Shown: positions 49,220-57,462 of the stretch, in pieces
Numbering within the stretch: the first letter of the stretch is position 1
Layout: every line of letters starts with the position of its first letter
Notes under the pieces: generated by a model
The model's database searches: none
What the model was told of the DNA's origin: nothing
Seen by the model: only the letters and a program-made list of their open reading frames with translations
Made by a program: the position numbers and the translations under genes
Source: Mesobacillus boroniphilus
GTDB lineage: Bacteria; Bacillota; Bacilli; Bacillales; Cytobacillaceae
NCBI RefSeq assembly: GCF_018424685.1
Contig: NZ_QTKX01000001.1
Location: 1,116,001-1,180,000, forward strand
DNA length: 64,000 nucleotides
Direction: 5' to 3'

Positions 49220-49984
49220 ATGGCTATTTTGGAAGCTAATAATATCGTGAAAGTATATGGTAGTTCGAGCGGAGAAGGTTCGACAACAGCACTTGACGGA
49301 GTCAGTCTTTCTGTGAAAGAATGGGAGTTCGTCGCCATCATGGGACCATCGGGCAGTGGGAAAACCACGTTGCTGAATATTCTTAGTGGTATTGACCAGC
49401 CTACTTCTGGTGGAGTGTCGATCGCTGGTCAGGAAATAAGCGAGATGGCAGGAGATGAGCTTGCACTGTTCCGCCGTAAACAGTTCGGTTTTGTATTTCA
49501 GGAATTCAATCTTTTAGACAGCTTGACAGTAAAAGAAAATATAATGCTGCCAATGGTACTAGAAAAGAAACGGGTTACCGAAATGGAAAAGAAAGTCCAA
49601 GATCTGGCTAAGCTTTTTGACATAGAAATCATCCTGGGAAAATACCCCTACCATATATCTGGCGGCCAACAGCAGCGAACTGCGGTCAGCCGGGCACTCG
49701 TAAATGACCCTGGAATCATTTTTGCCGATGAGCCGACGGGAAATCTTGATTCTAAATCCTCTGCGGTCATTATGGAATGCTTTGAAAAAATCGTTGAAGA
49801 GCTTGCGACAACGGTCTTGCTTGTTACGCATGATGTTTTTGCAGCCAGCTATTGTCATAAAGTTGTTTTTATTAAAGACGGAAAGATACATTCTAGCATT
49901 GTTAAAAAAGGGACCAAGAAGGAGTTCCTGGACCGAATCATGGATCATCTCGCTGTCTTGGGTGGAAGAACCTATGACATTTAA
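49220..49984 (+). CDS. ABC transporter ATP-binding protein, BceA-like
   Basis: A 254-residue ATPase of the MacB/BceA group. Walker A is GPSGSGKTTLLN, the signature is ISGGQQQRTAVSRAL and Walker B is IIFADEPTGNLDS. AAAGGGAGG precedes the ATG. It overlaps the permease gene by 11 bp. With it, this is a BceAB-type transporter that removes or senses cell-wall-directed peptide antibiotics such as bacitracin. Confidence 0.92.
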   Translation: MAILEANNIVKVYGSSSGEGSTTALDGVSLSVKEWEFVAIMGPSGSGKTTLLNILSGIDQPTSGGVSIAGQEISEMAGDELALFRRKQFGFVFQEFNLLDSLTVKENIMLPMVLEKKRVTEMEKKVQDLAKLFDIEIILGKYPYHISGGQQQRTAVSRALVNDPGIIFADEPTGNLDSKSSAVIMECFEKIVEELATTVLLVTHDVFAASYCHKVVFIKDGKIHSSIVKKGTKKEFLDRIMDHLAVLGGRTYDI

Positions 49985-51908
49985 TCAAGTAGTCTGGAAG
50001 ATGGCGAAGGTTGATTACAAGAAATATATCTTTTATTATCTCTGCAACAGTTTTGCCGTGATGTTCTTCTTTATGTTCTCAACTGTTTATTTTAACAGCA
50101 GGGTCGAGCAAGGGAAGAAACTGGAGAGTCTTCAGGATGCGCTATCCATTCCGGGAGCTGCACTGATTATATTTACGGTTTTCTTCATCAGCTATGCCCA
50201 CAATATTTTTATGAAAAAGAGAAGAAGCGAGTTTGGCCTTTTCTTGACCTTGGGCATGGCTAGGCGGGATCTTATCAAATTGCTTGTCCTGGAAAATGGA
50301 GTGATCGCCACCCTATCCATTCTTTCTGGCCTTCTGGCTGGCGCGGTATTCTCGAGACTGTTTTTCATGCTGTTAATGAACCTTATTGACATAAAGGAAG
50401 TTTCATTCCATTTTTCTGCAAAAATGTTTTTTTACACAATCGGTGCTTTCTTGGCCGTTTTTTTGCTGGCTGTCGGAAAATCGCTGTTCCAGACACTTAG
50501 AAGCACTGTGGTCCTTAGCATGAAAAGCAACAGGTTTGCAGAAACGCTTAAAATGAAAAGTCCTCTTTTGGGTGCATTAGGGCTACTGGTGATGGTCGGA
50601 TCACTCTTTATTCTTTATTTTACCTATGAGGATTCTTCTGGCGCATTCCTTCCGCTTTGGACACTGGCTATGTTTCTGGGCCTTTATATTTCCCTTAACC
50701 AATCTGCCAGTTTTCTAATCCATCTAACTAAAAAATTACCAGGATTTTATTATCGCAGATTGCTTTTCCTGAGCAGCCTGGACTATAAGTTTAAACAGAT
50801 GACTTCCATAGTCATGCTTGTGACGGTAATGATCATGATTACAATCTTTTACAGCACACTATTATTGACATTTTACAAGGCTTCAGAAAAAGACGCAGTA
50901 AACAATAATCCGTATGATGTCGCTTTTTATCAGACTGATACGAAAAATACCATTAGCCTTCAAGAGCTAAATGATGTACTTGATGTAAAGGAACAAATTA
51001 CTATTCCAATTTTAAATTATTATGAAAAACTTGAATATGTCGATGGCTATCAATCTTATGATTTTATGTCACTAGAAGATTTCAACACATTGACTTTGCA
51101 ACACTATAAGTTGGGGGATAACGAATTCCTTTTCTTTCTAAACTCTGAGCCTGAATATGCCAATTTTGATGTCGCCAAATCGATAAATCTGTCTGCAGGG
51201 AATGAAGAGTCAACTTTTAAAATGAAGGATAAAGTGTCGGAAAGAGCCATCAATCTGCTGCCAAACGCATATGAATTCATTGTCGTAAACCCAGAAGTAT
51301 TCGAGGATTTGAAGGCGGGCGTTAATGGATACACGTTAAATCTTCAATTAATCAATTTAGAAGATTGGAAAACAAGCAAAAATGGTGTTGAGCGATTACA
51401 AGAAAAATTGCGAACTGGTAATCAGGAGACGGCCCAAATGGATTACCCCGATCTGGAGTTTACTGCAGAGGAAGAATTGTTTCGAGTTGCCTCCAAAATG
51501 GGAGATTATCACCAGAATAAATCGACAAATGGAATGATGTTCTATGTTACAACATTTTTAAGCATCATGTTCTTTCTGGGAACCTTTGTCCTTCTTTATC
51601 TCAATCTTTTTTCCGAAGTGGATACTGAAAAAGAAAAGTACAGGAAATTATATAAGATAGGCATGACTTCAAGAGAAGTAAAGGCAAACGTAACAAGGGA
51701 ATTACGGACAATCTTCTTCGTTCCAACGCTGCTGGGAACGACGCTGGCCTTCCTCTACATCGTTATTTTGTCCACGGATGTCGGAGGACTCATGAACAAT
51801 CCAGATCTGCTGAACCACTTCATTATGATAGCCGGAATATACCTGGTCATACAGGTTGGATCATTCTTTTTTGCAAGGAAGAAGATGTTAATGCAGTTAT
51901 TTCATTAA
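49974..51908 (+). CDS. ABC transporter permease, BceB-like (FtsX family)
   Basis: A 644-residue membrane protein. Its length and layout match BceB: ten transmembrane segments in two FtsX-like groups separated by a large extracytoplasmic domain between about helices 7 and 8 (residues about 305-515). ATG 49974 is chosen because it overlaps the end of the ATPase gene and the protein begins MTFNQVVWKMAKVDYKK, the usual BceB start; the frame is open further upstream. The big domain binds the drug-lipid complex and signals to the kinase. Confidence 0.9.
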   Translation: MTFNQVVWKMAKVDYKKYIFYYLCNSFAVMFFFMFSTVYFNSRVEQGKKLESLQDALSIPGAALIIFTVFFISYAHNIFMKKRRSEFGLFLTLGMARRDLIKLLVLENGVIATLSILSGLLAGAVFSRLFFMLLMNLIDIKEVSFHFSAKMFFYTIGAFLAVFLLAVGKSLFQTLRSTVVLSMKSNRFAETLKMKSPLLGALGLLVMVGSLFILYFTYEDSSGAFLPLWTLAMFLGLYISLNQSASFLIHLTKKLPGFYYRRLLFLSSLDYKFKQMTSIVMLVTVMIMITIFYSTLLLTFYKASEKDAVNNNPYDVAFYQTDTKNTISLQELNDVLDVKEQITIPILNYYEKLEYVDGYQSYDFMSLEDFNTLTLQHYKLGDNEFLFFLNSEPEYANFDVAKSINLSAGNEESTFKMKDKVSERAINLLPNAYEFIVVNPEVFEDLKAGVNGYTLNLQLINLEDWKTSKNGVERLQEKLRTGNQETAQMDYPDLEFTAEEELFRVASKMGDYHQNKSTNGMMFYVTTFLSIMFFLGTFVLLYLNLFSEVDTEKEKYRKLYKIGMTSREVKANVTRELRTIFFVPTLLGTTLAFLYIVILSTDVGGLMNNPDLLNHFIMIAGIYLVIQVGSFFFARKKMLMQLFH

Positions 51909-51917
51909 GAAAAACTT

Positions 51918-51951
51918 ATCCGCTTTCCATAAAGGAAGGCGGTTAATTTTT
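51918..51951 (+). terminator. Rho-independent terminator after the permease gene
   Basis: CCGCTTTCC pairs with GGAAGGCGG (one G-T pair) around ATAAA, with a T-rich tail. Confidence 0.78.
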
Positions 51952-52002
51952 CTACCATAATCGACAGCTTTATTTTATAATTTGAAAAAGGAGGTGAGAA
52001 AA

Positions 52003-52404
52003 ATGTCAGAGGAAAGATTCGACCGTTTAGAAGGTATGATGTCTCAGTTGATTACAATGCTCGGCAATATGCATAAGGCAATTAATGGTATGCAAACTAC
52101 ATTGGATGGAATGCAAACGAGAATGGATGGTATGCAAACTACAATGGATGGTATGCAAACTACAATGGATGGTATGCAAACTACAATGGATGGTATGCAA
52201 ACTGTTCAAATTGAACATGGCAAAAAGTTTGATGCCATTGATTTAAGATTGGACAATTTGGAAACAAAATTAGACAAAATGGAAACAAAGTTGGACAAAA
52301 TGGAAACCAAAAATGATTTAAGGCACCATGAAGTGTTGAATCAAATCAAAAGATTAGAAAAAGACCAGGACTTCATCTGGGAAAAGGCAGTCCGAAATGA
52401 GTGA
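52003..52404 (+). CDS. Coiled-coil protein built of internal 21-bp repeats
   Basis: A 133-residue protein with no signal peptide or membrane segment. About six copies of a seven-residue unit (MDGMQTT) follow each other from residue about 28, then two of LDKMETK. Heptads with M and L at core positions predict one long parallel coiled coil. At DNA level the first repeats are nearly identical 21-mers. ATG 52003 follows AAAGGAGGTGAG. The rest (SEERFDRLEGMMSQLITML, and IKRLEKDQDFIWE at the end) is also helical. Similar repeat-rich proteins occur in Bacillaceae; function unknown, perhaps scaffold or tail-fibre-like. Confidence 0.75.
   Translation: MSEERFDRLEGMMSQLITMLGNMHKAINGMQTTLDGMQTRMDGMQTTMDGMQTTMDGMQTTMDGMQTVQIEHGKKFDAIDLRLDNLETKLDKMETKLDKMETKNDLRHHEVLNQIKRLEKDQDFIWEKAVRNE
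52087..52212 (+). repeat. In-frame 21-bp tandem repeat, six units
   Basis: Units of GGTATGCAAACTACAATGGA type repeat with few changes, starting at 52087; three central units are identical. Copy number is likely to vary between strains. Confidence 0.88.
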
Positions 52405-52792
52405 GAACTTGAGATTATGAAAAGAACTTTGGAATCGTAATCTGTCCTTCATTTGCTGCCAAGCTCACCTGTTTTCCGCAGGCTTGGCTAACTTAGTAGT
52501 TACCACCAGATGGCTCACCATCGAACTTCTCCAGCAACTCGATTATTCGTTTGTAGCTCAACTTGAATCTCCGAATTCTTATTCAGCTGATAAACCCATT
52601 TAAACAAGAAGACAAATGAAACCAGTATCAAGCGGCAAAATGTCAATTAAACTCTACAACAATCACACTCCAAAATAGCAATTTCTTTAACTGCACCCAT
52701 CATTCTCTATTTTTGCGCATAGATACTCCAAAAATGGTACAATTATCATAATTATTAGGAAAATCACCAATTAAATAGAGGAAGGTGATTAT
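52405..52792. other. 388-bp gene-free region upstream of the Crp/Fnr gene
   Basis: It contains a perfect 7-bp hairpin (GCCAAGC with GCTTGGC, 52458-52488) whose loop and tail do not look like a terminator, and AT-rich sequence near 52740 that may hold the regulator's promoter. No coding signal is recognised. Confidence 0.5.
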
Positions 52793-53416
52793 ATGCATTT
52801 TCTTCGTTACCAGTGGGAGCCTTACTTGTCGTATGGGCAGCTGTTTGAGTTTGAAAAGAACAAAGTTGTCTATCTTCAAGGGGAGGCGGGCAGAGGAATC
52901 TATTATTTGAAGCAGGGGGAAATTAAGATTACGCTGTTGTCGGACAAGGGTGATGAGCGCATTATTAATATGGTTCCTCCAGGGATGCTTTTTGGTGAGC
53001 ATGGTGTTCATGGTGAGCCTTATTTAACGAGCGGAACGACAACTTGTTCATCAACAATCTACTATTTTTCAGATGATGTAATTGCCTCAATTTGTAAGGA
53101 CCATCCTGAAGCGGCGGGGATTTATACCGACTCGTTAATCTATAAATTCAGGACTCTTGCTGAAATCATTGCTCATCTGGACAGTCCGGTAGAGCAGCAA
53201 ATGGCATTTTATTTGCTTAAGCTTGTTCAGGAGAACGGGAACGCCTCGATGAACCAGACGGCCTTCTCTAAGTACATCGGCACGTCCCGAATCACCGTGA
53301 ACAAGATTATTCAAAAATGGAAGCAAAAGGGGTACATAGAACTTCATAAGCGTGAAATTATTATCATTGATTTTGATAAAATCAGGGAGATTGCCAATAA
53401 TCCACATGTGAATTAA
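52793..53416 (+). CDS. Crp/Fnr-family regulator (first of a convergent pair)
   Basis: A 207-residue regulator with an N-terminal cNMP-binding-type beta roll (about 20-120, GRGIYYLKQGEIKITLL) and a C-terminal winged helix (about 145-195, with SKYIGTSRITVNKIIQKW as recognition region). No N-terminal cysteine cluster of the oxygen-sensing FNR type is seen. GAAGGTGAT precedes the ATG. Its stop codon overlaps the stop of the opposing Crp/Fnr gene. Being next to the anthranilate cluster, it is a candidate controller of that pathway. Confidence 0.88.
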   Translation: MHFLRYQWEPYLSYGQLFEFEKNKVVYLQGEAGRGIYYLKQGEIKITLLSDKGDERIINMVPPGMLFGEHGVHGEPYLTSGTTTCSSTIYYFSDDVIASICKDHPEAAGIYTDSLIYKFRTLAEIIAHLDSPVEQQMAFYLLKLVQENGNASMNQTAFSKYIGTSRITVNKIIQKWKQKGYIELHKREIIIIDFDKIREIANNPHVN

Positions 53417-54036
53417 CCAACCAGGTTTCTTAGGAAATCTGGTTTTTTTATGAAGTATTTTCTGTTGTCAATCTCGATAATGCCAGCTTCCTGCCATTGT
53501 TTGAGCACTTTATAGACAGTGATTCTTGTGAGCCCGGTGCAGCAGGCAAGGTCTTGCTGAGATATAGGAATCTCGTAATTCTTGAATTCATCACAGATGT
53601 TGTGGAGTAATACGGCTAGCTTTTGTTCGGATGTAAGCGCATTCAAATTTATCCGATCTAAAAGAATTTTCATTTTGTGGATGACACTTTTCGAAAAAAG
53701 TTTGAAGAGTTCTGGGTTGGTGATCATCAGTTTTCGGAATTCGTCTGCCGAAAAGTGATAAACTACGGAGTCTTTTACTGCGATTGCGGTTGTGAAATGA
53801 GTTTTCTGGTCGAGTGACTGCACACCTAAGAGCTGGTTCGGGATGACAATGTTCAGCATATTTTCTTTTCCGGCTGCTGATTCTGTCACGATTCGTACAA
53901 GGCCCTTGTGCAGGTAATAAAAACCTTCTCCCATTTCTCCCTGTTTATAAATGCATTCCTTCTTTTTGAAAAACTGGCGAGTGCCGTATTTCAAATAATT
54001 CTCCCAATGGAAGACTTCTTCATAAACCGTAACCAT
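53413..54036 (-). CDS. Crp/Fnr-family regulator (second of a convergent pair)
   Basis: A 207-residue protein of the same size and fold as its neighbour, but clearly diverged. The beta roll includes GEGFYYLHKGLVRIV and the winged helix contains CCTGLTRITVYKVLKQW. It is transcribed toward the first regulator, and the two stop codons share TTAA at 53413-53416. Its start faces the anthranilate operon start, so its promoter region is shared with that operon. Effector unknown. Confidence 0.88.
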   Translation of the reverse strand: MVTVYEEVFHWENYLKYGTRQFFKKKECIYKQGEMGEGFYYLHKGLVRIVTESAAGKENMLNIVIPNQLLGVQSLDQKTHFTTAIAVKDSVVYHFSADEFRKLMITNPELFKLFSKSVIHKMKILLDRINLNALTSEQKLAVLLHNICDEFKNYEIPISQQDLACCTGLTRITVYKVLKQWQEAGIIEIDNRKYFIKKPDFLRNLVG

Positions 54037-54061
54037 ACCATAACCTCCCTATGAGTGAAGT

Positions 54062-54079
54062 TGATATCTAACATTATCA
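54062..54079. promoter_or_regulatory. Candidate operator dyad upstream of the second regulator gene
   Basis: TGATA and TATCA at 8-bp spacing lie 26 bp from the regulator start. The dyad resembles FNR/CRP half sites but is short; autoregulation is possible. Confidence 0.3.
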
Positions 54080-54149
54080 TAGGGGAAATAATAAAATAAT
54101 TCTACAATTTATTAGATAATTTAGACTTTTAAGAAAACTATTTTCTGAA

Positions 54150-54177
54150 AAACGTTAAATAGGCTACAGTTACGTTT
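54150..54177. promoter_or_regulatory. Inverted repeat upstream of the monooxygenase gene
   Basis: AAACGT and ACGTTT stand 16 bp apart (54150-54155 and 54172-54177), 58 bp before the monooxygenase start. It is a possible binding site for one of the Crp/Fnr regulators or for another repressor. Confidence 0.35.
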
Positions 54178-54235
54178 GAAATTTAGTATTACAATTCATT
54201 ATGAATTTTCAATTAATTTTTTCAGGAGGGTGAAT

Positions 54236-55717
54236 ATGGGAATTAGGACTGGGGCTCAATATATCGAAGCGGTTAAAGCACGTAAACCTGAGGTTTGGCT
54301 TTCTGGTAAAAGGATCGAGAATTTATTTGAGGAGCCGGTGTTTAAGCAGCCGATCCTTGAAATCGCAAAGCTGTATGACATGCAGCATGATCCTGAATTC
54401 CAGGATAAAATTACTCACGTTTGTGAGGAAACCGGTGAGCGAGTGAATAATGCATTCCTCGTACCGAAATGCTATGAAGATTTAGTCAAGCGTCGCAATG
54501 TTTTTGAGGCGTTTGCAAAGGCAACATTCGGTCTCATGGGAAGGACTCCGGATTTCTTGAACGTCGTTGTGACATCCATGTACTACAATTCTTGGTTCTT
54601 TGAAAAATACAATAAAAATTGGGCAGAGAATGTCCGTAACTATTATAAATACATGCGTGACAATGACATCTTCTTAACCCACGCGATCATCAACCCGCAA
54701 AATGACCGCAGCAAGACTTCACATGAGCAGAAGGACACGTACACTCACCTAGGTGCAGTGAAGGAAACACCAGACGGTTTGGTCGTAAGGGGAGCGAAAA
54801 TGCTTGCAACGCTGGCTCCGGTGACAGATGAGGTAATCATCTACTCTTTCCCTGGATTCGCACCTGGTGATGAAAAGTACGCCCTGGCCTTTGCGATTCC
54901 AATTGACACTCCTGGACTCCGCATTATTTGTCGCGAGCCGATGCAGGATGGACAGCGCTCATTCTTCGATCATCCACTAGCTTCAAGATTCGAAGAAATG
55001 GATGCCTTGCTTGTATTTGATGATGTGGTCGTTCCTTGGGATCGCGTATTCCTATATAACAATGTCGAGGCGGCAAATAAGCTCTATCCAATGACAGGTG
55101 CTGGACAGCAGCCGGCACACCAATCAGGTGTAAGGGGTCTCGTAAAATTGGAATTCGCAACACAAGTGGCGATGAAGGTTGCCGATACAATCGGTGTGGA
55201 TGGATACTTGAATGTTCAGGATCAGCTTGGTGAGCTTGCACAATCACTTGAGTCCATCCGGGCTTTACTGAAAGTTGCAGAATACGAGCACACAATGACA
55301 GAGCATGGGGAAGCGATGCCGGCTTATGTGCCACTTGAGACAATTCGCGGATTACTGCCAAAAATGTACCCGCGCGCCATTGAAGTCATTCAGATTGTCG
55401 GTGCAGGCGGCTTGCTGATGTCTCCAACAGGTGCAGATTTTGAAAGTGAAGAATTAAGAGGTTCGATTGATAACTACTATGTTGGCCGAGAAGGAATTTC
55501 TTCATTGGAACGTGTCAGCATATTCAAATTAGCCTGGGACCTATGCGGAGAGGCGTTCGGACAGCGTCTGTTGCAGTATGAGCGCTACTACACAGGAGAT
55601 CCAATTCGTAAGCGTGGAATTTTTTATAACAACTATAAGCGCCAAACACCACTAACGATGGTTGATGAGGCGTTGAAGGGCGCACAGCTTGATAATAAGG
55701 AAGCACTTACAAACTAG
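54236..55717 (+). CDS. HpaB-type FADH2-dependent monooxygenase, probable anthranilate 3-monooxygenase oxygenase component
   Basis: A 493-residue flavin-dependent monooxygenase of the 4-hydroxyphenylacetate 3-hydroxylase (HpaB) family. [19 protein letters not shown] and [22 protein letters not shown] are typical family stretches. ATG 54236 follows AGGAGGGTG; an upstream TTG frame is not needed. The gene order (oxygenase, FAD-synthetase-like protein, flavin reductase, 3-hydroxyanthranilate dioxygenase) matches the characterised Geobacillus thermodenitrificans anthranilate 3-monooxygenase locus, so hydroxylation of anthranilate to 3-hydroxyanthranilate is likely. Without that context, hydroxyphenylacetate would be equally possible. 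Confidence 0.85.
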   Translation: MGIRTGAQYIEAVKARKPEVWLSGKRIENLFEEPVFKQPILEIAKLYDMQHDPEFQDKITHVCEETGERVNNAFLVPKCYEDLVKRRNVFEAFAKATFGLMGRTPDFLNVVVTSMYYNSWFFEKYNKNWAENVRNYYKYMRDNDIFLTHAIINPQNDRSKTSHEQKDTYTHLGAVKETPDGLVVRGAKMLATLAPVTDEVIIYSFPGFAPGDEKYALAFAIPIDTPGLRIICREPMQDGQRSFFDHPLASRFEEMDALLVFDDVVVPWDRVFLYNNVEAANKLYPMTGAGQQPAHQSGVRGLVKLEFATQVAMKVADTIGVDGYLNVQDQLGELAQSLESIRALLKVAEYEHTMTEHGEAMPAYVPLETIRGLLPKMYPRAIEVIQIVGAGGLLMSPTGADFESEELRGSIDNYYVGREGISSLERVSIFKLAWDLCGEAFGQRLLQYERYYTGDPIRKRGIFYNNYKRQTPLTMVDEALKGAQLDNKEALTN

Positions 55718-55738
55718 CCTGTAGGAGGAGAAGGACGA

Positions 55739-56275
55739 ATGAAAACACATATTTATTCTTCATTGGAACTGCCTCAATCAATCGTGGCGATTGGAGCCTT
55801 TGACGGAGTCCATCGGGGACACCAAACGGTAATCCGGCAGGCAGTACAGCGAGGAAGGAAACTGAAGGTTCCGAGTGTGGTGTTTACATTCGATCCTCCA
55901 CCGCGGGTGTTTTTTCAAGGAGCAAGGATGCTGACCACAGTCGACGAAAAGCTGGCGAAAATCGAGAAACTCGGTGCTAAACATGCTGTAGTTGCAAGAT
56001 TTGATAAGGTGTATGCCGGACGGAGTGCTTACGAGTTCATCGACTGCCTGGCGAAACTTAACCCGGTTGAAATTATGGTTGGAGGAGATTTTCGTTTTGG
56101 CAAAGATCGGATTGGTGACATCTGTCTCCTCGAAAAATATTTCAAGGTGCGCGTCACTCAGCCAGTCTGCTGCTCTGAAGGCAGTATCATTTCTTCCAGC
56201 AGGATTCGCCAATTGATATCTGAAGGTGAGATTCATATCTCCAATTCATTACTCGGCTGGCCAGCAGGAAAGTAG
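55739..56275 (+). CDS. Stand-alone FAD synthetase-like (RibF N-terminal) domain
   Basis: A 178-residue protein homologous to the adenylyltransferase half of RibF: AIGAFDGVHRGHQTVI near residue 17 is the HxGH-type nucleotidyltransferase motif, and SSSRIRQLISEGEI near the end is the second one. The riboflavin kinase half is absent, so it would not phosphorylate riboflavin. It probably makes or supplies FAD for the monooxygenase, as the corresponding Geobacillus protein was reported to do. AGGAGGAGAAGG precedes the ATG. It sits 21 bp after the oxygenase gene. Confidence 0.85.
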   Translation: MKTHIYSSLELPQSIVAIGAFDGVHRGHQTVIRQAVQRGRKLKVPSVVFTFDPPPRVFFQGARMLTTVDEKLAKIEKLGAKHAVVARFDKVYAGRSAYEFIDCLAKLNPVEIMVGGDFRFGKDRIGDICLLEKYFKVRVTQPVCCSEGSIISSSRIRQLISEGEIHISNSLLGWPAGK

Positions 56276-56308
56276 TTTTATATTTTTCAAGAATAGGAGG
56301 GATACTGC

Positions 56309-56866
56309 ATGAAATTGCTTGGGATTTCAGGCACAATCATCGGAGCGAAAACAGGCATTGTTGTCCGTAAAGTGCTTGATGATGTGAAGAAGAAATATCC
56401 TGACATCGAGGTGGAAATGCTCGATATGATGGATTACGACGTCGAGTTTTGTGACGGTCGACCGCCAGAGAAATATTCAGTTGATACAAGAGCTGTGATA
56501 GAAAAAGTCTCTTCTGCCGATTTTTATGTGATCGGTACACCTATTTTTCAGGGGTCCATTCCCGGGGTGTTGAAGAATCTGTTTGATCTCATTCATCCTG
56601 ATGCATTCAGGAATAAGGTGATGGGATTCGTCGCAAATGGCGGGACATATCAGCATTTCCTGGTCATTGAAAACCAGCTTAAGCCAATTGCTGGTTATTT
56701 CAGGGCATTCGTAGCACCTAGCTATGTGTACGCCAATTACGACCACTTCAACCGCGAAAATGAAATCGTAGATGAAGATTTGCTGAACCGGATTTCAAGT
56801 TTGGCAGATGAAGTGGTTCATATGCAGAAGTCATTGAAAGGCAATACCGCAGAGGTTACGGACTGA
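56309..56866 (+). CDS. NAD(P)H-dependent flavin reductase, monooxygenase partner
   Basis: A 185-residue flavodoxin-fold reductase of the NADPH-dependent FMN reductase group. Its N-terminus, MKLLGISGTIIGAKTGIVVRK, holds the flavin phosphate loop, and YVIGTPIFQGSIPGVLKNLFDL is the second flavin-contact region. It supplies reduced flavin to the oxygenase two genes upstream. AATAGGAGGG lies before the ATG. The position fits the FAD-reductase component of the two-component anthranilate hydroxylase. Confidence 0.86.
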   Translation: MKLLGISGTIIGAKTGIVVRKVLDDVKKKYPDIEVEMLDMMDYDVEFCDGRPPEKYSVDTRAVIEKVSSADFYVIGTPIFQGSIPGVLKNLFDLIHPDAFRNKVMGFVANGGTYQHFLVIENQLKPIAGYFRAFVAPSYVYANYDHFNRENEIVDEDLLNRISSLADEVVHMQKSLKGNTAEVTD

Positions 56867-56922
56867 TTTCTTAAAACATGCCAAGGGTTAATTATACAAG
56901 AATCGAAGGGAGACGAGAAAAT

Positions 56923-57462
56923 ATGAAAAGCCAATTTGTTCCTATCAATCTTATGAAATTTATTGAGGAAAACCGCGATCAACTGAAGCCACCGGTCAAT
57001 AACAAGGTCATCTGGAAGGATGCAGAGCTGATGGTGATGCTTTTGGGCGGTCCGAACAAGAGACGGGATTTCCACGTTGATCCGTCTGAGGAAATCTTTT
57101 ACCAGATCCAGGGGAGCTGCTATGTTGAAGTCATCAATGCTGAAGGTAAGCGTGAAGTCGTTGAAGTAAAGGAAGGCGAAATGTTCCATCTCCCTCCGAA
57201 TGTGCCGCATTCTCCTCATCGTGTAGCTGACACAATTGGCCTGGTAATCGAGCGTAATCGAGCGCAAGGTGAACTTGAGGATTTCGTTTGGTTCTGTGAC
57301 AACTGTGATGCTGAAATGCATCGTGCCACGATCCAGTTGACAAATATCGAAAAGCAGGTAAAGGAAGCAATCACAAGCTTCAACGGAAATGAAGAGCTGC
57401 GCAAATGCAACAACTGTGGACATATGATGCCGCCAGAAGCGAGTGAATGGAAATGCGAGTAG
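56923..57462 (+). CDS. nbaC: 3-hydroxyanthranilate 3,4-dioxygenase with rubredoxin-like tail
   Basis: A 179-residue cupin dioxygenase that cleaves 3-hydroxyanthranilate to 2-amino-3-carboxymuconate semialdehyde. Iron ligands His51 (RDFHVDPSEE), Glu57 and His96 (PPNVPHSPHR) are in place, with Glu110 in the active site. Two CxxC pairs at the C-terminus (Cys125/128 and Cys162/165) form the extra rubredoxin-like iron site known in bacterial enzymes. ATG 56923 follows AAGGGAG; a longer frame from 56878 lacks a site. The reading frame overlaps the next gene by 16 bp. Confidence 0.93.
   Translation: MKSQFVPINLMKFIEENRDQLKPPVNNKVIWKDAELMVMLLGGPNKRRDFHVDPSEEIFYQIQGSCYVEVINAEGKREVVEVKEGEMFHLPPNVPHSPHRVADTIGLVIERNRAQGELEDFVWFCDNCDAEMHRATIQLTNIEKQVKEAITSFNGNEELRKCNNCGHMMPPEASEWKCE

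Noticed and set aside
49704..49973. Upstream extension of the BceB-like permease
   Set aside because: It lies inside the BceA-like gene in another frame. The family start is at 49974.
52458..52488. GCCAAGC/GCTTGGC hairpin as terminator of the coiled-coil gene
   Set aside because: The loop is long and no T run follows, so it was only mentioned as a hairpin.
56818..57423. 201-codon minus-strand frame opposite the 3-hydroxyanthranilate dioxygenase gene
   Set aside because: The plus strand carries a complete enzyme with all metal ligands; the antisense frame has no recognisable features.
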